From assembly GCA_027596945.1 (NCBI GenBank), contig JADGJH010000316.1, positions 1 to 21,192 of the forward strand: a stretch of 21,192 bases of DNA. The letters are read 5' to 3'. Position 1 is the stretch's first letter, and every line of letters begins with the position of its first letter. This document shows positions 1-9,782 of this stretch, one piece after another. The notes under the pieces were generated by a model. The model did not search any database. It was not told where the DNA came from and saw only the letters and a program-made list of their open reading frames with translations. This stretch comes from Physocladia obscura (Eukaryota; Chytridiomycota; Chytridiomycetes; Chytridiales; Chytriomycetaceae). The translations under genes and the position numbers were made by a program.

Positions 1-658
1 CTGCAAAATCTGTTTCTACTAGAATGGAGCCAAAAGTTTTTATTTATTTTTTTCTGTTTCTTTTTTTCAATATTCTTTTCATTAACTGTTTAAATGAATA
101 AAATATTATTGGAGTCAATACATAGATTCTCATATAAGTTTGATCTGAAATCTCAAACTAACAAAATCTAGGATATAATAAGCAAGTATTGTTATTGAAA
201 ATTCTCTTGCTGCTCCAATGGATAAAAAGAGAAAATCCCATAATTTTGCAAATTCAGATGAAAATCTCATCCATCCAAATCTTGGACAAAGCAGCGCTTC
301 CCTCCCCATTTTCGCAGTTGCCGTTGTTATATTCTTGTCATACTTTTCAATTTGACATCGGTGGCAAGAGGTTTTTTTCAGTTCAAAAATAAACTTTTAT
401 ATCACGAAACAATTTTCACACTATAATATTTTGGAAGTAAAATCAGTGGATCTGGAGTTTTTCTGGTTGGCTGTAAAATATTACTTCCTTTTGCTTGACA
501 AAACCTCACTGCCACCGACTAGAAAAATTCCAAATTCACTGACTTCTTGCAAAAATTCTTTTGTAGCGATTTTCCAGTATAGAATTGAAAAAATTCACAC
601 TCAAAAATTGGTGAACTAATTCATGCTTCTGGTTCGCGTTGCGGTGAATTGGGTTCAT
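1..658. other. Left flank without a supported gene
   Basis: AT-rich sequence with only short open frames, none with recognisable composition, domains or paired splice sites. CpG dinucleotides occur at ordinary frequency here, unlike in the 6.5-10.3 kb block. It could be the 5' flank of the zinc-finger copy that starts at 659 or the tail of a gene outside the window. I see no repeat or RNA gene. Confidence 0.5.
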
Positions 659-1270
659 ATGTGGACTGAAAAAAAAATTGCCCACCAGCGAGTGACAGTG
701 TTCTACGCTGCGACTTCACGCGTCTGCCCAAACTGCAATCCAAGTAACATGAAATAGAAAAATGAAAACGATCCCACAATCCCGGAATGAACAAACAGCA
801 GCAGCAGCAATAGCAGCAGCCTCATTACCAACTACACCAGCCACAACAGTCACATAAACAGCGATTATGCCGACAGAGAAGACCAAAAAGATATAAACAA
901 TGGTAATAATAGTAATAATAATTACAAAAACAGTAACAATAACCAACCACTTGTATGCCCCTTTTTCAACTGCTTAGGGGACTGCGGCATACTTTCTGCC
1001 TGTCATTGTGGACACATATGCATGCTGTGCCGAGATAACCACGTGTTTTTGATTGCTCGCGTTCAAAGTGGCGTGCACTCTTAACGAAAGACAACCAACT
1101 GGTTGGTGAATATCCAGTAACTAGTTCAATACATTACTCATATAACGCAACTAGTAAGTGAATGTTAAATTAAAGAAACTGCGACTCTTGCTCAGATCCA
1201 TGATTTAGACATTCACATGAATGTCTCAAATGTGGCGACCGGATGCACTTTTCCTTCGATTGCTGCTGGC
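659..1270 (+). pseudogene. Decayed tandem paralogue of the CCCH/CCHC zinc-finger gene
   Basis: This is a broken copy of the gene that follows at 1315. The reading frame from ATG 659 contains QRVT, also found in the N-terminal coil of the intact gene, then a Ser/Asn-rich linker. A CCCH finger of spacing C-x8-C-x5-C-x3-H follows at 956-1015, then C-x2-C-x3-H, as in the paralogue. Exon 1 ends at 1101 (tg|gttggtgaat), matching the paralogue (tg|gtttgtaaat). Exon 2 resumes near 1176 with AACTGCGACTCTTGCTC against AACTGCGGAACTTGCTC, and ends in a zinc knuckle C-x2-C-x4-H-x4-C (1222-1266). Lesions in the conserved frame are TAG 755-757, TGA 788-790, TAA 1082-1084 and TGA 1201-1203; the predicted splice junction also reads TGA. 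The shared intron position shows DNA-level duplication rather than retroposition. The N-terminal 100 bp are the least certain part. Confidence 0.72.
797..822 (+). repeat. CAG/AGC trinucleotide tract
   Basis: Short imperfect AGC microsatellite. In the pseudogene frame it encodes a Ser-rich stretch, corresponding to the Ser-rich linker of the intact neighbour. Confidence 0.6.
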
Positions 1271-1314
1271 GATTGATTGAAATCTTTCAGATTGTTGATA
1301 AAAGTGTTCACAAA

Positions 1315-2099
1315 ATGGGAGATGAAACCGAAGTTTTGAGTGTACAACATCTTGCACAGCGCGTCACGTTCCTTGAACAGCAGGTGCGCTTGCTGATGAA
1401 TGAATTGCGCGGCGGGCGGACAAAGAGTGCGGTCACTTTCCCGTCAGTGCGCAAAAACAGTTTGACTGAAGGTGCTGTGAAACGAGAACCAACGAATTCC
1501 CACAAGCAGCACAAATCCGCAAAGTCCGCCTCGTCCGTATCCTCGTCGTCTCGCAAATCACCTACTTCTTCATCCGCACGCATTGTCATCCATGAACGAG
1601 AAGCATCCGCCGTATCACCCCCAAAACGCAGTCGAAATAACAACTACGATGACTATTACAACAACGAAAGCCCTGATGAGTCTGATCACCGTCGAAACTC
1701 AAAAAAGGGGCCCGTATCTCCGCCGTTACTAATGCCTAACGAGTTTATTCACGACGATGTTAACAACGGCATGTTGCTCTGTCACGATTTCAACACCAAC
1801 TTGTGTAACACCGTTAATTGCACCTTACGTCATGCGTGTGCAGTTTGTTTGAATGCGCATCCGATTGACATGTGTCCAAAAACTGGATCTATGCGGCACA
1901 CAAAGTATTGTCTAAAATGGTTTGTAAATTATGAAAGCTAATGATAGAGAGATATACAATTTATTGAATAACCCATTGCAGGAACTGCGGAACTTGCTCC
2001 AAAATTCAGTTTTGCCACATGTCTCACCGTTGCTTCAATTGCGGTAATCCAGGGCATGGAGCATTTGAATGCACACAACCCCCTTTTCACTGGCTTTGA
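1315..2099 (+). CDS. CCCH + CCHC multi-zinc-module protein, probable nucleic-acid binder
   Basis: Two exons, 1315-1919 and 1982-2099, give 240 residues; the 62-nt intron is gtttgt...ttgcag, phase 2. Residues about 7-35 form a short amphipathic coil. Residues 40-145 are a basic, Ser-rich, disordered linker with KR-rich patches that could serve nuclear import. The C-terminal third is cysteine-rich: a CCCH finger C156-x7-C164-x4-C169-x3-H173, an adjoining C175-x2-C178-x3-H182-x4-C187, a further C-x2-C-x5-C-x3-H group encoded across and after the splice, and a terminal knuckle CFNCGNPGHGAFEC. CCCH and CCHC modules usually bind single-stranded RNA or DNA. The specific function is unknown; a domesticated gag-like origin is possible. 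An in-frame ATG at 1243 exists, but it lies in the zinc knuckle of the upstream pseudogene, so 1315 is preferred. The stop is 42 bp before the zuotin start. Confidence 0.75.
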
Positions 2100-2141
2100 T
2101 TCATTTCCTTGGAAAGAAAAAGAAAATCACTTTGACATAGA

Positions 2142-4222
2142 ATGAGTTTACCCCTTTCGTTTCTTCTTCCACCGCCGCCCGCTAGTTGGGATTCTTCGGG
2201 CGGCCACGATATTCACGTGCACAAACGCATTGCGCCCGTTAAGGCGGGTATTGTCGAGCCCGTTGGTACAGAGTTTCTCGCAGTGCTGCGGAGAAACAGA
2301 TACAACCGCACGCTGACGCAGGACTGGGAGCTTGAAAAGGCACTGAAGGATTCCGCTGTCGATGGCGATGACGATTGGGTCGAAGAACCAGAAACGAAGG
2401 TGTGCCAATGCGGTAGTTTCTTTTTGTAAATCATCCAGCGTAATTTTTCTTTTTTTTCTTCACCATCCAATAACAGGCTATCCTTGCCTCCGATCCAAAC
2501 AACTGGAAACACCAAGACCACTACGCTATCCTCGGAATCTCGCGCCTTCGCTGGACCGCAACCGACGAACAAATAAAAAAAGCGTACAGAAAAAAAGTAC
2601 TGAAACATCACCCAGACAAGAAGGCCGCAACCACAGGGAAAAAAGATGACGATGCGTATTTCAAGTGTCTTCAAAAAGCTTGGGAAATAATGACTGATCC
2701 GGCCCTTCGTCGGCAATGGGACTCGTGCGACCCCACCTTTGACGACGACCTTCCAACCGCAGTCAAAAAAGGCTCGACGTTTTACGAAACGTTTGGGCCA
2801 GCGTTTCAAAAGGAAGCGCGATTCTCCAAAGATCCAGCTGTCCTCACGGCTAAACTCGGGGATGACTCGTCCTCGCGCGAAGAAGTCGAAGCGTTCTACC
2901 AGCTCTGGATAAACTTTGACTCATGGCGTACGTTTGAGTTTATGGACGAGGAAGAGGAAGGCGGATTGAATAGCGACAAAAGTCGCGAAGCGAAACGGTA
3001 CCTTGACAAGAAAAACCGCGCGGCAAGATCGCGGTTGAAGAAGGAGGATAATCAGCGTGTTATCAAGTTTATTGAGACAGCCATGAAACTAGATCCGCGT
3101 ATTCAAAAAATTAAAGAAGAGGAACGCGCGGCACGGGAGGCAAAAAAATACGCACGTGAGAATGCGGGCAAGAAGGAGGCGGAGGATGCTGCGAAACGCG
3201 CCGCTGAAGTGAAAGCTACCGAAGAGGTGGCTGCAGCCGAAGAAAAGGAACGCCGCGATGTGGAGAAAAAAGAACGCGAGGCACACAAGAAACTTGCTCG
3301 CAAAGCGCGTAATGCAATCAAGACAGTCTTCTCAAGCAACAATTTTTTTTTGGACGCTAAAGCGAAACCTGCTTTGCTTGAAGAACAGCAGACGAAATTT
3401 GATGCGTTGATTGAAGTGCTTGAGCTCTGGCAGCTTGAAGAGTTCAAGGAACGATTGGACGATGCTGTTTCTGGTGGCATCGCGGCTCTTAACGCCGTTC
3501 TTGTCAGCGAACACGAGCTGTTGAACAACCGCAAAGAAGCTGAAGCTGCCGCTACCGCCGCCGCAAAAGCTTCTGGACGTAGCAATGCCAACTCTTCGGC
3601 AAACGTAGCCAAAAAAGCCAAGGCACCATGGTCAACCAAAGAAGTGTCAACGCTTGTCAAGGCTGTGAAAACCTTTCCCGGCGGAACCGTGTCTCGTTGG
3701 GAGAAGGTTGCCGAATACGTTAATCTACATGGCGTTGATTTTCAAGCCGATAGCAACGATCGCAGTCCTGACGAATGCATTAAAAAATCCAAAGAAATGC
3801 AAGACGCATCTGTTGCCGAGTGCACAGCGTTGCAGTCAGCTGCGACCGAGGCTGCCAAAAAAAAGGAAACGATTTTGAACGAGAAGCCGAGTAATCGTGT
3901 GGAGGTCAATTCCAATTTGGCCGCTCCTGCTGGTGGTAATACTAAAGCTGTAAACCCGACTGCTGTTCCTGGTTCCATAACTGCTGGCGGTTTTGTGCTT
4001 CCTGAAAATGACACATGGTCTGCGGCTCAACAAGTTGCTCTTGAAGATGGATTGAAGAAGTACCCAGCCACTCAGTTTACAGCTGCGCCTGCAAAGAGAT
4101 GGGAGGAAATTGCAAAAGAAATTGATGGAAAGAATGTCAAAGAAGTTAAGCAGAGAATGAAGGATCTTGCGGATGCGCTTGCTAAGAGTAAGAAACCAGC
4201 TGGGAAGTCTGGAAAGAAATGA
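2142..4222 (+). CDS. ZUO1: Zuotin / MPP11 / DNAJC2: ribosome-associated J-domain co-chaperone with two SANT domains
   Basis: Exons 2142-2399 and 2477-4222 give about 667 residues (human DNAJC2 has 621); the intron is gtgtgc...taacag, 77 nt, phase 0. In this family the protein pairs with an Ssz1-type Hsp70 in the ribosome-associated complex and stimulates Ssb-type Hsp70 on nascent chains at the tunnel exit. Visible landmarks are the N-terminal VEPVG block, a J domain entered through NNWKHQDHYAILG with the catalytic HPD at residues 131-133, and the zuotin-specific DPTFDDDLP and FYQLWINFDSWRTF blocks. Then come a long Lys/Arg/Glu/Ala helix region (about 280-370, ribosome binding in the family), a helical bundle, and two C-terminal SANT domains (APWSTKEV from about 469, DTWSAAQQ from about 597). 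Budding-yeast Zuo1 lacks the SANT pair, so this is the long form. The frame is uninterrupted. Family assignment is very secure. Confidence 0.95.
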
Positions 4223-4503
4223 AGAAAAAAAAAGAGCGAAAACACCATTTTTATAAACAGCTCAAAGCATGCAAATGTGAAGTGATAATAGGTTAGATAT
4301 CTAATTGCAAGGACCTGCATTTGAGATTTTGTTCTCGTCAATATATGATTGCGTTGCAATGTTTAGTATTGATCACAAGAGCGGAAGAAAGGATATGGAT
4401 TTCGTTGTAATTTCACCATCCCTCCGCGACTTTGAAGATTAAGATTATTGCAAAAGTCATTATTATTTTCTCTTGTGGGGTTGAAAAAAACATAATCTTC
4501 ATC
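4223..4503 (+). promoter_or_regulatory. Intergenic: zuotin 3' end and RRM-gene promoter/5' UTR
   Basis: 281 bp between the zuotin stop and the first good ATG of the RRM gene. It starts with a purine-rich run just after the stop and has a pyrimidine-rich stretch (tttcaccatccctcc) about 85 bp before ATG 4504. The downstream frame stays open upstream to 4432 but has no ATG before 4504. No TATA box or known operator is recognised. Confidence 0.35.
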
Positions 4504-6239
4504 ATGGAGTTTACCACGGAGCATCAGCAGTTAATTGCTCAAATCCCGAGCGTATTTGCTCGTCTCACAGCATTGGAGAATTTGGTGCACACTTTGACTG
4601 ATCGATTTGCTCAGTTTACAACAAACGAACAACTCAAACGTAAATCACATCAGCAAAGCGACGAAACTGAATCAATTAAACCCGATCCGGATGCGCTGCG
4701 CAATGAAAGTCTGCCATCGCCAATATTCGCAAGCACGGCTATTTATTCAGCTGATGTTTCTGCTGCTTTCGATGACATTATAAAGCTGGAGTCTTTTGTT
4801 CCGAATTCTCCATCAGATCCAATCGAAACAGAATCAATAGCGAACCCCAGCAATTCAAAGCCCGATCCGCGAAAATTGAAATTACCACGTATCACATCGT
4901 CAACTTCGAAAATATCAAAAAGTCGATCACAGACTGATTTTGAATTTGAAGCGACCATAAAGCCTGATATTATTGTTGACAACAACCACAATTTCACGCA
5001 AGATATGATTGAGTTTGACACAGAAATGATTGAACCGGATGTTAAAATTGAGTTGTTTGAATTTCCGAATATCCCAGAAATCTCAGTTACTGAGCCGAAA
5101 ATAAAACCCGATCCATTATTGTCGGCTACTGCGTCACGCAACTTTGAAAATACCGAAATTAAAGATAATACCCACAATATAACTGCAGAAAATACAAATT
5201 TTATACAAATCGATCAGCCAGCTCATGTTCATTTTGGAAATATACCGCCGAAAGTTACCTACAACGAACTCGCTGCTCTCATAACTAAAACTGGACTCGA
5301 AGACGCATTGCACATTCGACTTGATATGAATGAGTGTGGGCAGTTTCTTGGACGTGCACACGTTATAATTAATAAAAATGCAGCAAGATTGTTGATTGAC
5401 GAGTTGAACGGATCGATTCTTGATGGAGTCTACGTTTTAACTGTTGCAGAAGGAAGCGGACCCTTGTTTGATGAATCAATACCGACGAATGAGAAAACTC
5501 GAGACGCCGATACAGACTATTCGTGTAACGAAGATGATGATGATTATAAAATAGATAATGATAGTGATTATTCTATCTATGAAGATGAAAATCTTGAGTC
5601 GCGCCAAAATCTCGATTATAACAACCAGCATTCAGAATTTAATCCTTCTCATCATTATTTTGAAGAATTTTCAAGTTATTCACAAGAACCTATTTCGTTT
5701 TTCCGTGTCCATCAACAAGCAGTGTCAAAATCAGATGCAGTTGAATATGAGAAAAATCAGCAACAGCAACAATGCAATCGCAGTTTCGTCCCAGCGTACC
5801 AACGGGTATCAATGAGAGATTTTCCTTTTCCGTTCAACCCATTAGAAATTCCCCGACAAGTGTCTATACAGCAAATCGCTCCGTCGAGACCACCAGCTGC
5901 GAAATCAAAATTCATTCGAATCTCTAATTTACCATCAACAATAAAAAACATTAAACAAGCGCTGACGTTGGTTCGCTTGCATTGTGGGATGGGGTCGCAT
6001 GCTCTTGGAAAACTTATGGGATCGCAAGCTGTTGTTGAAATGAAAAATCTTGAAGTCGCTGGGGAAGCCATCCATAAAATGAATGGTTTTATAGTCGATG
6101 GAAGTAAACTGAAAGTTGTCGAAGAAATTGAAGGTTTATGTTGTTATTATTTATCATTTTATTTAATTTATTTCTTTTAGCAGGAAACACATCAAAATAC
6201 CAAAGCAGAGGCAGTGGTTCAAGAAGATATCGCTATTGA
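4504..6239 (+). CDS. Two-RRM protein with N-terminal coil and repeated Lys-Pro-Asp motifs
   Basis: Exons 4504-6133 and 6181-6239 give 562 residues; the 47-nt intron is gtttat...ttttag, phase 1. Residues 1-45 are a predicted coiled coil. Residues 50-235 are acidic and disordered, with spaced motifs IKPDPD (58), SKPDPR (118), IKPD (152), VKIE (180) and IKPDPL (200). RRM1 spans about 240-317 (RNP2-like VHFGNI, RNP1-like GRAHVII). An Asp/Asn-rich stretch and a short Gln run follow. RRM2 spans about 470-543 (FIRISNLP), without aromatic residues in RNP1. The spliced tail is basic, with RGSGSRRYRY at the end. The protein is probably an RNA-binding or RNA-processing factor. I do not recognise the orthologue. 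The acceptor is TAGCAG, so use of the second AG (exon from 6184) would remove one alanine. A polyadenylation-type AATAAA follows the stop. Confidence 0.72.
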
Positions 6240-6259
6240 TTTTTAATTATATTCCAAAA

Positions 6260-6265
6260 AATAAA
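6260..6265 (+). terminator. AATAAA polyadenylation-type signal of the RRM gene
   Basis: Canonical hexamer 21 nt after the TGA stop at 6239, followed by T-rich sequence. Confidence 0.5.
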
Positions 6266-7270
6266 ATATGTAACTACTTCAAACGTTCGTTTATTTTTTT
6301 TATTTTGTTTTTAGCATCCGGGCCTTAACTTGTGAATGTGAAGCTGAGAGATGGATTTGAATCACAAAACATTCCAGTCTGGGGAAATTTTTTGGGTGAT
6401 TGGGTAATCGTTGGTTTTTTTATTATTATTTCGGTTTATTCTGCACCTGAGAGACCTGTATTTAATTCTTTTGCTGCTGATGCTTCTGCCGCTGATGCCA
6501 GAATCAGCAGGTGTCATTGTGATGTTGCAACAAAGGAAGTGGGAGAGGCAGGAGCAATATTGTTGTTTTGAGTAGGCTGTGAATACTAGACTGTTTTTTG
6601 TGTTGCTGGGCCCAATTTGTTCATTTGAATCTTGAATTCTGTCATTCAAACTTTGAACTCAATGTAGTTTGTAATTGCAGTTGCCAGAGCTTCCTTCACA
6701 TTTACATTTGAGACTTTTGGAATCCACTGTCTAGTCTATCTTGCATACCAGTCACTGTATCCTGTGTTATGACCTTTGCTGTTTTAAACTGAATGCTTTG
6801 TTTCAGGTGGTCCTTTGGCACATAGCAATGCTTTATGATGAAACCATTAGCCCATATGAACTTGCACTGTTCTGTTGGCTGATTGGTAAAGGTTTGACTA
6901 GCAATTTGGAAGTTTCCTCCATTTTGGTGTTTTTATTGTTAACTGGTTCTAATAATTATTTATTCTCAAACTTGCATTGTTTTGTCAGGACAATCAAATG
7001 TATTGTTTTGTAACAAGTGAAGAATACTTTTTTTTCTTTCTTTTGATTACAATACAACCATAAGATCACAGATACAATTACAACATCATTTACCATTATG
7101 AATAATGTGTTAAGCAATATCATTGTACTGCTTTGATCTGTTTCCCATTAATGAAGGTATGGCCTATGCAGTTTGTAAATGTGATTTGTTTTTTTTGTGT
7201 ATGTTTAGGTCATATAAGAAAACAAAAACACTACTGTCATTTCTTTATTCTTTGTGAATGAAGTAATGCA

Positions 7271-7459
7271 GATAATGACTTTATAACTTTGTTATTAGTT
7301 TGTGTTTATTTATAAATAATAGACGAAACTATGAAAGTTATATTACTATATCAGGAGAATAAACTTATCATTTCTTTATGTGCATTGGAATAAAATGATA
7401 TTAGGGTATATTTTGGGTTTTATCTCATGCTCTCCACCACAGAGTAATGCAGATTTCAA
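7271..7459 (+). repeat. Diverged direct repeat, copy 1 (about 190 bp)
   Basis: Starts gataatgactttataacttt and ends cagagtaatgcagatttcaa. It is paired with copy 2, 255 bp downstream. Shared internal blocks include ttattagtttgtgtt, gtgaaagttat-like, aataaacttat, tttctttatgtg, atgatattaggg and ttttatctcatg. No open frame is shared, so it is probably non-coding transposon sequence such as an LTR or UTR piece. Confidence 0.75.
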
Positions 7460-7525
7460 AAAGTAGTTTTGGCTGGAGAGTTTTTTTATTTTAGAAAGTT
7501 TTCAAAAGTCAAAATCCAACAGTCT

Positions 7526-7720
7526 GATAATGACTTTATAACTTTATTATTAGTTTGTGTTAATTTGTCAATAATAAACAGAAAAATGTGAAAGTTATGT
7601 TATTATTTCTGGAAAATAAACTTATTATTTCTTTATGTGTTTTAAAACAAACAAGATGATATTAGGGTTTATTTTGGATTTTATCTCATGAACACTGCAG
7701 CAGAGTAATACATATTTCAA
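7526..7720 (+). repeat. Diverged direct repeat, copy 2 (about 195 bp)
   Basis: Second copy of the unit at 7271, starting gataatgactttataacttt and ending cagagtaatacatatttcaa. The copies differ by substitutions and short indels, consistent with an old duplication. About 66 bp of unrelated sequence separates them. Confidence 0.75.
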
Positions 7721-7911
7721 CAGCAGCTACTTTATTCAAGTCTGAAAAATGTATGTATGATTTGTGGCATCAAGCGCTTAAAAAATTATCAATGTTTCAA
7801 GTAAATCTCTGGAATCAAATCTGTTTAAAAAAAGAAATTAACCAAATTGGAAATTTTTACATATGTCAGTTATCTTCTTTGTTTTGAAGCATCACAGAGA
7901 TTGTGTTTGCA

Positions 7912-8575
7912 ATGGGGCTGTTGGTTGATGGCAGAGTGGTGCTTTATATTATTTCTTACTTCAATGTGTATTTCTTAGAACCAAAAAAAGGATATGGAGA
8001 TGGGGATTTGATTGAGTACTTTGAGAATTGTGTTTCCCAAAAATCCAACATATATGGAACTGGTTCTGGCAAAGGTAAATTTGAAGGTTATTGGTGCACT
8101 TACCATGACAAGCCATGGGAGAAGTGTCATTGGGCAACTGTTTATAGCAAAAGCCAAATGAATCCCATGAAATCCACCAAAAAGTGTGCCTGCTCTGTGA
8201 AAAAAGCTGTCCAATGAAAAAGAAAAGGCCAGAACTGCAGCCAATGAAAAACTCAAATAGAGCACAAAATTTCTGAAGCTTGAAGAAAGGAAATAAATTA
8301 TTGATGCAAAGAACAATTTGGATTCCTCAAAAGAGGAAGATGTGAATCTAACTGTACAAAAGAAAAAAGAAAACTCACAATTGCTGATAGAATGAAGTGG
8401 TTGAATGAAGCTAAATTATGAATGCAAATTTTTAACAGAATGAGAAAGTAGATGAAGATGGGGATATTGTGATGAATGAAAACAATAATACTACAACCAA
8501 GAAATGGAGGTGAGAAAAAACCCCCAAACCATTGTGGATTCTGGTGCAACAGTTCATGGTCATATTGAACTGTTA
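7912..8575 (+). pseudogene. Retroelement gag/protease remnant, possibly copia-like
   Basis: An open frame from ATG 7912 to TGA 8217 encodes about 101 residues containing YWCTYHDKPWEKCHW, similar in spacing to atypical gag zinc motifs of fungal retroelements. It is followed by Lys-rich, interrupted sequence and an acidic segment, DEDGDIVMNENNNTT (about 8450-8500). At 8528-8560, in another frame, lies TIVDSGATVHG, the DSG(A/T) active-site signature of retroelement aspartic proteases. The order gag zinc motif, acidic linker, protease fits a Ty1/copia polyprotein. Frameshifts and stops break the frame. No LTR or integrase is visible downstream, because a transposase relic begins within about 100 bp. 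Family assignment is tentative. Confidence 0.45.
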
Positions 8576-8650
8576 CTGAAAATATAAATCTTATTAAAGC
8601 AATTTTGTTGAAAATTGTCTGAGAAGAAAAAGCTAAAAGTGTCAAATTGA

Positions 8651-9775
8651 ATGTTGATTTGGATTCATTTAAAACTATATGTGACCAGTAAACATTTGTA
8701 CAAATATGAAAAAAAACAGGTCAAGTGGATACAAATCATTGAAAAAACTGGCACACAATACCAGGGACATGCTAGAGCTAATGTTGCAAAGATGCTGAAC
8801 TTGAGTGATTGCACTATCAATTGTTTGTATAGTGTTTACAAAAGTTAAGGCACTCTCTTTGCATCAACATATGGAACAGGACTGAAGCTAAATCTTATCA
8901 ATAATGATCTGAAAGTTCTTGTCAACCTCATTGCTGAAGATCCAAACTGATACTTTGATGAACTCACAAGTGAAATGTTTTTGAGTCTGCATCATATAGT
9001 GATTGACACCTAGATTTGGCAAGTTTTCACAAGACTGCACATCACAAGAAAAAAGGTATTGTTAACAATACAATTACTCATCTAGTTTATTCTATTTCTC
9101 AACAGCATTCAATTTAATTCTTTGAATGCAACCTAGTTGCTGAGTTCCAATTTTGAACCCAAGTGTATGAGGAGCTAGATCCTGCAAATATGATCTAGAT
9201 AGATGAATCTGGCTTTAATTCAAAGACATTTTACTGTAAGTATGGGCATTTGACATGAAGAAAGCATTCAAAGATGATGCAAACTGGTGTTCATGACCAC
9301 ACAGTCTCATTGTTGGCTGCATTAAACTTATAATGAATATTGGCTGATTATGTTGTAGATGGCACTGTGATGGCAGAAATTTTTTTGAGCTACTTCAAGT
9401 TTCAACTGCTTGTGAAACTCAAAACCAGTGTTAAAGTATAAATAATTCAAGCTGTATTGAAAGATAAATTCACTCTTTATTGAAAGAAATCACTCAATTC
9501 ACTTAAAAAGTAAAAAACAAAACAGTGGACTTGCCAGAAAATCTAGAATAAAGAAAAAGAATTCTCACTAAAATTCCTTACCATACACAATCATAAATGG
9601 AGATTGCAGAGACTGTATTGTTATGGATACTGCAAAATTTCATCACAATTAGGCAACTATTGATTTGTGGGCACTATTTGGTGTTTGTGTTGTGTGTTTG
9701 CCTCCTAACTTGCTATTCCAGAACCCTATTGAGGAGGCTTTCTTGAAATTGAAAAATTTGCAGTATGATTTTGTG
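8651..9775 (+). pseudogene. Tc1/mariner-superfamily transposase relic (DD34E)
   Basis: A degenerate plus-strand transposase. The N-terminal part (8651-9055, one frame with stops at 8846, about 8948 and about 9013) has a helix-turn-helix segment RANVAKMLNLSDCTI and the motif STYGTGLKLNLINNDLKVLV, resembling the linker of fungal DDE transposases. The first catalytic Asp lies in IDESGF (GAT 9202-9204). Further on come SLLAALN, then after a frameshift VMDTAKFHH (Asp GAT 9626-9628) and LPPN...QNPIEEAF (Glu GAG 9731-9733). The second Asp and the Glu are separated by exactly 34 codons, one of them now TAG, which gives the DD34E spacing. Stops such as TGA and TAG at conserved Arg/Trp/Gln-type positions fit C-to-T decay. 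No terminal inverted repeats or TA duplications were found. The copy is non-functional. Confidence 0.8.
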
Positions 9776-9782
9776 TCCCAAC

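Noticed and set aside
716..946. Minus-strand open frame of 76 codons rich in Ile, Val and Ala, resembling a membrane protein.
   Set aside because: It is the antisense of the Ser/Asn-rich AGC/AAT-repeat linker of the zinc-finger pseudogene; its hydrophobic composition is a by-product.
3103..3660. 185-codon minus-strand open frame inside zuotin.
   Set aside because: Antisense shadow of the Lys/Glu/Ala-rich helix region; Ser/Phe/Leu composition is what that codon pattern yields on the other strand.
6332..7013. Open frames at 6332-6571 and 6741-7013.
   Set aside because: No domain, no splice partner and no coding-like composition; the second falls in the CpG-depleted block and is probably element debris.
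8846..9015. Reassigned stop codons to explain stops within the transposase frame.
   Set aside because: All intact genes here (zuotin, SKI3, DUF2015, RRM) end normally at TAA or TGA with no internal stops, so the standard code applies and the relic is simply decayed.
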